A stretch of DNA of 64,000 nucleotides from Duganella sp. 1224 (GTDB taxonomy: Bacteria > Pseudomonadota > Gammaproteobacteria > Burkholderiales > Burkholderiaceae_D), in NCBI RefSeq assembly GCF_013408245.1, contig NZ_JACBYS010000002.1, forward strand, positions 744,001 to 808,000, in the 5' to 3' direction. The notes beneath the pieces were generated by a model. The model was not told the origin of the DNA, ran no database searches, and worked only from the letters and a program-made list of their open reading frames with translations. Shown one piece after another: positions 27,489 through 35,818 of this stretch. The number at the start of each line of letters is the position of its first letter. Within the stretch, counting starts at the first letter, position 1. The position numbers and the translations under genes are program-made.

Positions 27489-28892
27489 TTACTTTTCCGG
27501 CCGGGAATACAAATCGATGATGGTGCTGATCGCGTCCGCGCACACCGCGCAGAAGGCCGCGCTGCGGTCGAACATAATGCACTGCATCTCCGGCCGGTAA
27601 TAGCCGGTGGCCTCGTAATTGGCGCCCTCGAACGCCCCCACCGTGTGCAGATGCGGGTCGCGCGAGAACAGCGCGTTGGTGTCCGCCAGATCGCGGCGGA
27701 ACAAGGCGCTCATCTCCGACTCCGGCCGGTTGGCGGCGCGCAGCGCGGCGCGCTCCTTCTGGTAGGCGCGCGAGGCCGTCTCATAGGCCTGCTTCGGCCA
27801 TGGCGTCGGCAGTGGCGTGCCCGCTTTCACGAACTTCTTCCATTTCAGCCTGGCCGGATCGCGCAGCGCGGTGGCATTGGGCTCCCACGGCTCGCGGCGC
27901 TCGCCGCCGGTCGCGTAGGCCACCGGCGAGGTGTAATACTCGTCGGCCAGGCCGGCGAAGTGGTGGCCGAATTCATGCACGAACAGGTAGTTGGCCCAGT
28001 CATTGTCGGCCGCCGCCGTGCTGAACTGGCCGAAGATGCCGCCGCCGCCGTAGGTGTCGTTGTTGACCAGGATCTCGATGAACTCGTACGGCGCGTACTG
28101 CGCCAGCTCGCGCAGCGCGCGGTTGTCGGTGGTCAGCACATAGCGTTCGCTGCCGAAAATATCGTAGCGCGCGCCCAGTGGCGACGCGTGATGCACGCCG
28201 GTCGACGGCCGCGACACGCCCGACTCCTGCGTCGGCAGCGCGATGGCCCAGACGTTGAAGTCCCGCGCGCGCTCCTTGAACGGCGATACCTGGAACAGGT
28301 GGTCGGCCAGGCGGCGGGCGGCGGCCTCGAACTTCGGCATCTCGGCCTGGGTATAGCCATCGCCGACGATCAGCAGATCGACCTTGTCCTCGGACGGGCC
28401 GTTGACGCGGATGCCAATCGGCTTGACCGGCGCCGGCGGCTGCTTGCGGACCACGTCCATCGCATCCGGGTTGACGTCAGCGGTCCAGACCAGCGAAAAC
28501 TGGTTGCGCTCATCGCGCTTGAGGATGCGCACGCGCACCGGCTGCTCCGGCTTGGGGAAACGCACCGATTCCTCGAAGGCGCGGTCGACGCGCGCCGCCT
28601 CCTCGGTGCTGCGCCACTCGGCGAACACGGTCGAGAAGCCGCGCGAATACAGCAGCTTGCCGGTGTTGGCGTCCACTACTTCGACCATGTTGTTGCCGCG
28701 GTTGGTCTGGTCGATGGTCTGGCGCAGGTTGCCGGGCCACGGCAGCGGCTCGATCACCACGCGCTCGATCGCGTAATGCTCGTCGCGGGCGTTGCCGCTG
28801 TGAAGATAGTCGAGGCGCATGGTCGCCGGCTGCGCGGCCAGGGCGGAAGCCGAGGCGCACAGCGCCAGCAGGGAAAGCAGAGTGCGGAGCAT
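27489..28892 (-). CDS. Secreted M64-family metallopeptidase
   Basis: A 467-residue zinc peptidase of the IgA-peptidase M64 type. A signal peptide (MLRTLLSLLALCASASALAA) is followed by an N-terminal domain, then VDLLIVGDGYTQAEMPKF, the standard start of the catalytic domain. The metal site is HEFGH at 306-310, followed by GLADEYY with the third ligand. EMQCIMFDR and CAVCADAI near the end are also family features. It should degrade proteins outside the cytoplasm. The ATG at 28892 is fixed by the signal peptide. It lies in the same direction as the cyanophycinases upstream, with a 109-base gap. Confidence 0.87.
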   Translation of the reverse strand: MLRTLLSLLALCASASALAAQPATMRLDYLHSGNARDEHYAIERVVIEPLPWPGNLRQTIDQTNRGNNMVEVVDANTGKLLYSRGFSTVFAEWRSTEEAARVDRAFEESVRFPKPEQPVRVRILKRDERNQFSLVWTADVNPDAMDVVRKQPPAPVKPIGIRVNGPSEDKVDLLIVGDGYTQAEMPKFEAAARRLADHLFQVSPFKERARDFNVWAIALPTQESGVSRPSTGVHHASPLGARYDIFGSERYVLTTDNRALRELAQYAPYEFIEILVNNDTYGGGGIFGQFSTAAADNDWANYLFVHEFGHHFAGLADEYYTSPVAYATGGERREPWEPNATALRDPARLKWKKFVKAGTPLPTPWPKQAYETASRAYQKERAALRAANRPESEMSALFRRDLADTNALFSRDPHLHTVGAFEGANYEATGYYRPEMQCIMFDRSAAFCAVCADAISTIIDLYSRPEK

Positions 28893-29001
28893 GGGGATCC
28901 TGATGGGCAGTTGAAAACGTGGACCACATTGTAAACCGACATCGTGCCCGGCCCGTCCTTGCCGCGCGCGCGCAGCCGGATAGGCGCCGGGCGGTGGGCC
29001 G

Positions 29002-30216
29002 CTACGGTTGGCGCAGCGCGCCGCCAAGCTCGAGCGGACGGATGTCGAGCCGCAGGTTGAGGATGGAATAGCTTTGCGGCGCAGCCGATGCGTAGCCGAC
29101 GCTGTCGCGCGTCTTGCTCAACGTGAACTGGAAGGCCAGCTCCGGCGGCGTCGCGCCGGGGCCGCCGGTGGCAATGCCGATGGCCTCGCTGCGGCGGTTG
29201 TTCATCAGGTTCTCCATCAGCTCGACCAGCGCGTTGCGCGCCAGGATGTCGGGCGAGAAGACCGGGCCGGCCAGCAGGTCCGGGCGCGGGCCCAGCCGCC
29301 CGCCCGCCTTGGCCGGCGATGGCGTGAAGGTGTGGCTGGCGAGATCGTACAGGTCGCCGCGATCCAGGTAGCTGATGACCGCGTTGGACACATTGAAGCC
29401 GGCGCTGGCCGGATCGGTGATGGCATGCGACAGGTCGACCAGCAGCGCGCCCTTGCTGCCGACGATTTCCACGCGGCGGCGGCGATCGACCACCATGGCG
29501 GTGTTCTCGTCGATGCCCAGGCCGAACTTGTAGCCCTTCTTCAGCATGGCCGGAATCATGCGCGCGAAGCGGCCGCGCACCAGGAAATGCTGGTCGACGA
29601 ACACGTCATCGCCGATGAAACCGAGGCCGGGAGCGATCTCCTGGCCGTCGGTGACGCCGCCGCGCAGCGTGGCGTACACCGTCTTGGGCGCGTAAAACAT
29701 GGTGCTGCTCATCACCGCCGCGCCGGCGCTGTTACCCGCCACCACGCCGCCGTTGCGATAAACCTCCCACACCGCCTCCAGCACCGCGCTGCGGCTGCCG
29801 TCCGCGCGCACCAGCGCCTGGGTGATGCGGGCCTGGTCGCCGCCGGAGAAGAACACGCCACCGGCGCCGCGCACGGCGTCGGCCAGCAGCGGATCGTCGG
29901 CGGCCTGGCGGAAATCGCGGTCGGCCAGCTTGACGGCCAGCGGGATCTGGAAGGCGTCGGCGCCGTAGCGGTTCAGGTAGCCGACGATGGCGGCCGCCAC
30001 CGGCGCCGGATCGGCCGCCGCCGACGCGAACACGGCGATGCGCGCGCCCGGGCCGCCGGCCAGTTGGACGATGCGTTGCCAGACGGCGTCGTTATCCGGC
30101 CGCAGGTTGCCGCCGATGATGACCAGCGAGCCCTTGGGGCCGTCGCTGGCCACCACCGGGAACGGGAGGGCCAGCAGCAGGGCCGCGTGGACCAGGAATT
30201 TGAGTGCCGTGCGCAT
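29002..30216 (-). CDS. Exported cyanophycinase (CphE-like), copy 1
   Basis: A 404-residue serine hydrolase of family S51. The signal peptide (MRTALKFLVHAALLLALP, cleaved near VVA) directs export, which distinguishes CphE-type from intracellular CphB enzymes. LVIIGGNL starts the fold, FFSGGDQAR is the substrate loop, and GNSAGA holds the nucleophile Ser163. GLGFIGDDVFVDQHFLVRGR and GLGIDENTAM follow as in known cyanophycinases. The expected reaction is cutting cyanophycin to beta-Asp-Arg dipeptides. A paralogue follows at 30355, and a TonB receptor and a dipeptidase-like gene lie beyond it. Confidence 0.86.
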   Translation of the reverse strand: MRTALKFLVHAALLLALPFPVVASDGPKGSLVIIGGNLRPDNDAVWQRIVQLAGGPGARIAVFASAAADPAPVAAAIVGYLNRYGADAFQIPLAVKLADRDFRQAADDPLLADAVRGAGGVFFSGGDQARITQALVRADGSRSAVLEAVWEVYRNGGVVAGNSAGAAVMSSTMFYAPKTVYATLRGGVTDGQEIAPGLGFIGDDVFVDQHFLVRGRFARMIPAMLKKGYKFGLGIDENTAMVVDRRRRVEIVGSKGALLVDLSHAITDPASAGFNVSNAVISYLDRGDLYDLASHTFTPSPAKAGGRLGPRPDLLAGPVFSPDILARNALVELMENLMNNRRSEAIGIATGGPGATPPELAFQFTLSKTRDSVGYASAAPQSYSILNLRLDIRPLELGGALRQP

Positions 30217-30308
30217 ACAATCTCCGGAAGAGGTACGGGGTCATTGTATGCAATTTACGGCGGGAAGTGGCGGCGGATGGCACCCGCGCAACCCGCACCG
30301 CTAGCGCC

Positions 30309-30338
30309 AGGGTCTGACCCCGTACGGGGTCAGACCCT
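30309..30338. repeat. 30-bp perfect palindrome (GGGTCTGACCCCG type)
   Basis: AGGGTCTGACCCCG (30309-30322) and CGGGGTCAGACCCT (30325-30338) are exact complements around TA. It lies between the two tandem cyanophycinase genes, 17 bases before the end of copy 2, and is likely its terminator. A further GGGGTCA occurs at about 30237. Confidence 0.8.
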
Positions 30339-30354
30339 TTCGTCCGGGGTACTT

Positions 30355-31680
30355 TTAGCGGTAGCGGTACAACGGCTGCTGCAACTGGATCGGCCGGATG
30401 TCCATGCGCAGTTTCAGCACCGAGTAAGCCTCCACCTCGGTCGAACTGTAGCCCACGCTGTTAATAGTCTTGGAAAAGCGAAACTCGAAACCCAGTTCCG
30501 GGTTGAAATCGCGCGGGTTGCCAAAGGCGATGCCGATCGCCTCCTGCTGCGCGTTGTCGATCAGATTGACCATCAAATCCAGCACCGCGTTATTGCCAAG
30601 AATATCATTGGTATACACCGGCTCGCGCGTATCCGGCTGATTCGGATCGAGCTTGTTGTCGGCCTTGTCCGGCGACGGCGTGAACTCGCGGCTCACCAGA
30701 TTGAACTTGTCGCCCCGGTCCAGATAACTGATGGTGGCATTGGAAATATTAAAGCCCTTGATGCCGCGGTCGGTAATCGCCGCCGACAAATCCAGCAGCA
30801 ACGCCCCGCTGTAACCGATAATTTCCACATCGCGCTTGGCATTGACCACCATCGCCGTATTCTCGTCGATCCCCAGGCCGATCTGATAGCCCTTCTTCAG
30901 CATCACCGGTATCATGCGCGCAAAGCGGCCGCGCACCAGCAAATGCTGGTCCACAAACACATCCTCGCCGATGAAGCCCAGCCCCGGCGCGATCTCATGG
31001 CCATCGTTGACGCCCTGCTTCAGCATATCCAGCGTCGACTTGGCGTCATAAAACATGGTGGTGCTCATGATCGCCGCGCCGGCCGACGAGCCGGCGATGA
31101 CGCCGCCGTCGCGGTACACATCCCACACCGCGTCCAGCGCCGCCGTGTGGCTGCCGTCGGTCCGCACCAGCGCGCGCGTGATGCGCGCCTGGTCGCCGCC
31201 GGTGAAGTAAATGCCGGTGGCCGAATGGATCATGGCCACGGTTTCCGGGTCCTCGGCCGCCTTGCGGTAATCGCTGTTGGGCCAGGTTACGCCCAGCGGA
31301 ATGGCGAATGCCTGCGCGCCGTACTGATTGAGCTTGTTGACGGTGGCCTGGGCCGCCGCCTCCGGGTTGATCGAGGCCGAGCCGAACACGCCGATGCGCG
31401 CGCCCTTGCCGCCGGCCAGTTGCACGATGCGCTGCCACACCTCGGCGTTTTCCGCGCGCAGGCCGCCGCCGATGATGACCAGGTTGCCCGCTGGCGGCGC
31501 CAGCACCGGCTTGGGTGGCGGCACGGCCTTGGCCGGCTTGCTGGTCTTGCCCGGCACCTGCACCTTGGGAACCGGGGTCGTCGTCGCCGCCTGCGCGGCG
31601 GCGCCGGCCAGCACCAGCAGCCAGAGCATGCACAACCGCCACATGCCCCAGCCCTGGCGCGTCAAACCAGTAAATTTCAT
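30355..31680 (-). CDS. Exported cyanophycinase (CphE-like), copy 2
   Basis: A 441-residue paralogue of the copy at 29002. A signal peptide (about 1-31, cleaved after AAAQA) is followed by a Pro/Lys-rich linker (residues 34-62) absent from copy 1. Then come NLVIIGGGLRAENAEVWQRI, the loop FTGGDQARIT and the nucleophile Ser199 in GSSAGA. Domain order and the conserved GLGFIGEDVFVDQH motif match copy 1 over the whole length, so the pair arose by duplication. All catalytic motifs are kept. It should act on cyanophycin in the periplasm or outside the cell. Confidence 0.86.
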   Translation of the reverse strand: MKFTGLTRQGWGMWRLCMLWLLVLAGAAAQAATTTPVPKVQVPGKTSKPAKAVPPPKPVLAPPAGNLVIIGGGLRAENAEVWQRIVQLAGGKGARIGVFGSASINPEAAAQATVNKLNQYGAQAFAIPLGVTWPNSDYRKAAEDPETVAMIHSATGIYFTGGDQARITRALVRTDGSHTAALDAVWDVYRDGGVIAGSSAGAAIMSTTMFYDAKSTLDMLKQGVNDGHEIAPGLGFIGEDVFVDQHLLVRGRFARMIPVMLKKGYQIGLGIDENTAMVVNAKRDVEIIGYSGALLLDLSAAITDRGIKGFNISNATISYLDRGDKFNLVSREFTPSPDKADNKLDPNQPDTREPVYTNDILGNNAVLDLMVNLIDNAQQEAIGIAFGNPRDFNPELGFEFRFSKTINSVGYSSTEVEAYSVLKLRMDIRPIQLQQPLYRYR

Positions 31681-31767
31681 GTTGCCCTTCCGATGAAAAC
31701 CGGCGCCGGGCTGTCGCCGGGCGCCGCAATTACCGCAGATGATACCAAGCTATTGCTTAAAAACGCA

Positions 31768-34518
31768 TTACTTGAACGCGTAATTTACACTAGCAAACAG
31801 GCGACGGCCGCGCACATCGGTATACGTCGGGTCATAGCCGGAAATGAAGTAATACGCCTGGTTGGAGAACGGCGGCGCGGTGTCGAACAGGTTCTGGATG
31901 CCGGCCCGCACCTTCAGCGCCTTGCTGGCCTGCCACGAGCCGGTCAGGTCCCACAGCGAGTAGGACTTGACGTGATTCGGTTTGACCACCGAGCCGTCGT
32001 CCAGGTTGATGGCCGAGTTCTGGTCCTCGTAGCCGGTCGAGAAGGTGTTGGACAGCGTGGCCGCCCACGGGCCGCGGTCCCAGTCGAAGCTCAGGGTATG
32101 GCGCCAGCGCTGCACCACGCCGTCGGTGACGAAGCGGCCCAGGTTGGACACGTAGACGTCGCCCTTGTCGTTCTGGATCTTGGAATCGGTCACATAGGTG
32201 CCGCTCAGGCGGCCGCCGAAGCGCCCGGCCCAGGTCTGCACGCCCTTGAACTCGATCGTCAGGTCGAGGCCGGCGGCCTTCTGGGCGCCGCGGTTTTCCT
32301 TGTACTGGTCGATCCACAGGATGTAGTTGTCGTCGTCCGGGTCGCGGTGCACCAGGCTGGCGTACTTGACCGGGTTGGCCAGGATCAGGTCGTCGCCGAC
32401 CTCGGCGATCAGGTCGGTGCGCTTGATGTTCCAGTAATCCAGCGTCAGCATCACCTGCTTGGACGGCTGCAGCACCATGCCCAGCGAGTACTGGCGGCTC
32501 TTCTCCGGCTTCAGGTTGGGATTGGAGTGGCGGTGGGTTTCCCACGACTCGGCGCAGGCGGCGTAATCGTTGTCGACCACCGCGCAGTAGACCGGGTCCG
32601 GCAGCACGGCGGTGCCGCCGACCTGGGTCGGGCGGTACAAGTCGGTCATCGACGGCGCGCGGAAGCCGCGCCCGGCCGAGGCGCGGAACAGCATGGTCTT
32701 GGTCGGCATGTAGCTGAGGCCGACCTTGGGGCTGGCGGCGCCGCCGACCACCTGGTAGTGGTCGTAGCGCGCCGACAGCTGCGCCTCCCACTGCTTGGTC
32801 AGCGGCAGCAGCAGCTCGCCGTACACCGCCTGGATGTTGCGCGCATAGCTGGTGGCCTGGCCGCCCTCGGGCGCGGCGTCGTTGTTGATGTTGTCGCTCA
32901 GCAGCAGGGCCGACGGCCGGTAGTCGGTCTTCTCGCGGCGGATTTCGCCGCCGATGGCCAGCGCGGCGTCGCCGCCGGCCAGCGTGCCGACCGCGTGCGA
33001 GATCTTGAAGTCGACCGAGTCGGTGGTGCCGCGCGCGTGGCGCACCTCGTCGTTGACCTGCAGGCTGTTGATCAGGTCGCGGCCAGCCTGGCTGGACGGG
33101 CCGAACGGGTTGATCAGGCCATCGCTGATGCCCTGCACCAGCTCGTTGTACAGCAGGTAGCCATGGGTGTCGCGGTCGCGCACCACGTTGACGCTGTGGT
33201 TGAGGCCGATGTCATAGTCGAAGCCGTTGCGCGAGCCGCTCAGGCCGACCACGTAGCGCTGGCTTTCGCTGGTCAGCTCGCTGGTGCGGCGGCCGGCCTC
33301 GTTGAGGCGGATGCGCAGCTCGACCTCCGGGTCGCCGCCGGCCTCGTCCGAGCCGAGGTCGTAGCCCTTGAAGGCCGGGATCACGCTGGCGTCGACATAG
33401 GCGCGCACCCGCGCCGACGAGGCCGCGTACCAGGTCTTGGTGCGGCTCAGCGCGATTTCGGCGTACAGCTGGTTGTCCGGATTGAGCTGCAGCACGCCGC
33501 GGGTCAGGAAGTTGGCCTTCTCCGATTTCGGGTACAGCTCGGTGTCGCCCATGTAGTTGTAGGTGCAGCCCTCGGGGCCGCCGGTGCCGGTCGGCAGGTA
33601 CAGGTTGGCCGGCGTCGAGCAGGTCGGCACCGACGGGTTGATCAGGCGGCTGCTGATGGGCTGGCCGTTGATCTTGAAACCGTTGGCGGCCAGGTAGTCG
33701 CGCTGGTCGGCGCTGAGGCGGATGTTGGCCGGCGAGGTGTAGCCGGACAGCAGGTGCGGCAGGCGCTCGGGGATGCGCAGCTTATCGATGAAATCGCGCT
33801 GCGAGGTCGACAGCGCGTCGGTGCGCTGGAAGTCGGCCACCGCGAAGAGGTTGTAGCCGTCCTTGGACAGGTCGCCGTGGCCGGCGGTGATGGTGGCGGT
33901 GCGCTTGCCGGCGCCGCCCTCCTCGGTCTTGAGGCCGTAGGCGTTCAGCTCCAGGCCCTGGAAATCCTTGCGGGTGATGAAGTTGATCACGCCGCCGATG
34001 GCGTCGGTGCCGTACAGCGCCGAGGCGCCATCCAGCAGCACCTCGACGCGGGCGATGGCGGCCGCCGGGATATTGTTGAGGTCGACGCCGGTGTCGTCGC
34101 CGGGCGAGGCGAAGTTGGCCATGCGGCGGCCGTTCAGCAGCACCAGCGTGGACGAGGTGCCGATGCCGCGCAGGTTGGCGCTGTTGAAGCCGCGCTGGTC
34201 CTTGCCATCCGAGATGCTGGCGCCGTCGGTCAGGCCGTTGACGTTGGCCGACAGCCGCGCCACGATTTCAGACGCGGTGGTGACGCCCACCTTGTCGATC
34301 TCGTCGCGGGTGATGATCTGCACCGGCAGCGCGGTCTCGGACTCGATGCTGCGCTTGATCGCCGAGCCGGTGATCTCGACCTTGGCCAGCGGTTCCGGCA
34401 GCGGCGTGTCCTGCGCGCGGGCCGGCTGGCCGAGGATGCCGGCCACGGCACCCAGGCCGACGGCCAGGCGGACGGCAAGGGTCATGGCGCGGGCGCGCGG
34501 ACGGTGCATGTGCTTCAT
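31768..34518 (-). CDS. TonB-dependent outer-membrane receptor
   Basis: A 916-residue receptor. A signal peptide (about 1-37, ending QPARA) is followed by a plug domain (about 50-170: ETALPVQIITRDEIDKVG, NLRGIGTSSTLVLLNGRR, VEVLLDGASALYGTDAIGGV) and a 22-strand barrel ending RRLFASVNYAFK. The start at 34518 follows GGGAGAG; an ATG 36 bases upstream has no ribosome-binding site. It imports a large ligand using TonB. Its position between two cyanophycinases and the CphZ/YfcC-like genes suggests a cyanophycin fragment or a peptide as ligand. That is context only; the sequence does not name the substrate. Confidence 0.9.
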   Translation of the reverse strand: MKHMHRPRARAMTLAVRLAVGLGAVAGILGQPARAQDTPLPEPLAKVEITGSAIKRSIESETALPVQIITRDEIDKVGVTTASEIVARLSANVNGLTDGASISDGKDQRGFNSANLRGIGTSSTLVLLNGRRMANFASPGDDTGVDLNNIPAAAIARVEVLLDGASALYGTDAIGGVINFITRKDFQGLELNAYGLKTEEGGAGKRTATITAGHGDLSKDGYNLFAVADFQRTDALSTSQRDFIDKLRIPERLPHLLSGYTSPANIRLSADQRDYLAANGFKINGQPISSRLINPSVPTCSTPANLYLPTGTGGPEGCTYNYMGDTELYPKSEKANFLTRGVLQLNPDNQLYAEIALSRTKTWYAASSARVRAYVDASVIPAFKGYDLGSDEAGGDPEVELRIRLNEAGRRTSELTSESQRYVVGLSGSRNGFDYDIGLNHSVNVVRDRDTHGYLLYNELVQGISDGLINPFGPSSQAGRDLINSLQVNDEVRHARGTTDSVDFKISHAVGTLAGGDAALAIGGEIRREKTDYRPSALLLSDNINNDAAPEGGQATSYARNIQAVYGELLLPLTKQWEAQLSARYDHYQVVGGAASPKVGLSYMPTKTMLFRASAGRGFRAPSMTDLYRPTQVGGTAVLPDPVYCAVVDNDYAACAESWETHRHSNPNLKPEKSRQYSLGMVLQPSKQVMLTLDYWNIKRTDLIAEVGDDLILANPVKYASLVHRDPDDDNYILWIDQYKENRGAQKAAGLDLTIEFKGVQTWAGRFGGRLSGTYVTDSKIQNDKGDVYVSNLGRFVTDGVVQRWRHTLSFDWDRGPWAATLSNTFSTGYEDQNSAINLDDGSVVKPNHVKSYSLWDLTGSWQASKALKVRAGIQNLFDTAPPFSNQAYYFISGYDPTYTDVRGRRLFASVNYAFK

Positions 34519-34678
34519 AGGCTCTCCCTGCTTTTCGATATATAAATAATTCATTTAAACTAACTGTACGCAGTTGTAGCCGAAAACTCAAGAAAGCGCG
34601 CCGCCTTTCTCCGGTGCGCGATTTACTTTGTGAAAATAGTGCTACATACTCAATCCTTGACCACAACGGTGACCCGCC

Positions 34679-35818
34679 ATGCAAGCACATACCCATCCCC
34701 TGTCCGCGCCGTACGCGCGCGCCACGTATGAACTGACCAGTTTCCATTTCGGCACGCCCGGCCGTGGCAAAAAAGTCTACATCCAGGGCTCGCTGCACGC
34801 CGACGAGGTGCCGGGCATGCTGGTGGCGCAGTTCCTGCGCAAGGAACTGGCGGCGCTGGAGGCGGCCGGCAAGATCAGCGGCGAAATCATCCTGGTGCCG
34901 GCCGCCAATCCGATCGGGCTGGCGCAGGTGATCCACGGCGCCGCCTTCGGCCGCTTCGACCTGACCACCGGCGTCAACTTCAACCGCGCCTACAAGCACG
35001 TGGCCGAGGATCTGAAAAAATCGCTGGCGGGCAAGCTGGGCCAGGACGCCGCCGCCAACGTGGCGCTGATCCGCGAACACGCGCGCGCCTCGATCGCCGC
35101 CTGGCAGCCCAACACCGACGCCGAAACGCTGAAGAAAACCCTGATGATGCTGGCGATCGACGCCGACATCGTGCTCGACCTGCACTGCGACAACGAGGCG
35201 GTGCTGCACCTCTATGCCGGCACGCCGCTGGCCGAGGCCATCGCGCCGCTGTCGGCCATCCTTGGCTCGCACGCCACGCTGCTGGCCTACGAGGCCGGCG
35301 GCGAGCCGTTCGACGAGGCCTGCAGCCGGCTGTGGTGGGACCTGGACCGCCACTTCCAGCACCAGTACCCGATTCCGCCCGCCTGCCTGGCCACCACGGT
35401 CGAGCTGCGCGGCGAGCAGGAAGTCAGCTACGAACTGGCGCGCAAGGACGCCGCCGGCCTGCTACAGTTCCTGACCCTGCAAGGCGTGCTGCACGCCGAC
35501 GACGCCGCCGCGCGGGCCGCCGCCGCCGTGCTGCCGGCGCCATTGTGCGCGGCCACGCCGCTGGAGGGCGTGGAACCGCTGTATGCGCCGCACGCCGGCA
35601 TCCTGGTCTACACCCGCGAGCTCGGCGCGCGCGTGGCGGCCGGCGACGAAATCGCCGACCTGATCGACCCGGTCAGCGGCGACGTCACCGTGCTGCGCGC
35701 GGCAGTGGATGGCGTGTTCTTCGCGCGCAGCGCGCACCGCCACGTGATCCGCGGCATGAACGTCGGCAAAGTGGCCGGCGCCAAGGCCTACCGCGAGGGC
35801 GACCTGCTGAGCGCATGA
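34679..35818 (+). CDS. M14-type succinylglutamate desuccinylase/aspartoacylase family enzyme (CphZ candidate)
   Basis: A 379-residue zinc hydrolase without a signal peptide. Metal ligands are visible as His40 and Glu43 (SLHADEVPG) and His169 (VLDLHCDNEA), with catalytic Glu242 in TTVELRGEQEV. VNFNRAY is the substrate-binding Asn-Arg motif of the family. CphZ, a zinc enzyme of this superfamily, splits beta-Asp-Arg, and the neighbouring cyanophycinases make this the best guess. Alternatives are AstE-like or N-acyl amino acid deacylases. The C-terminal domain (275-379) is a biotinyl-like beta fold. The stop overlaps the transporter start (ATGA). Confidence 0.75.
   Translation: MQAHTHPLSAPYARATYELTSFHFGTPGRGKKVYIQGSLHADEVPGMLVAQFLRKELAALEAAGKISGEIILVPAANPIGLAQVIHGAAFGRFDLTTGVNFNRAYKHVAEDLKKSLAGKLGQDAAANVALIREHARASIAAWQPNTDAETLKKTLMMLAIDADIVLDLHCDNEAVLHLYAGTPLAEAIAPLSAILGSHATLLAYEAGGEPFDEACSRLWWDLDRHFQHQYPIPPACLATTVELRGEQEVSYELARKDAAGLLQFLTLQGVLHADDAAARAAAAVLPAPLCAATPLEGVEPLYAPHAGILVYTRELGARVAAGDEIADLIDPVSGDVTVLRAAVDGVFFARSAHRHVIRGMNVGKVAGAKAYREGDLLSA

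Noticed and set aside
29008-34545. Open frame of 1845 codons on the plus strand
   Set aside because: Its size is striking, but it is exactly antisense to two cyanophycinases and a TonB receptor with intact motifs. It reflects strong codon bias at high GC.
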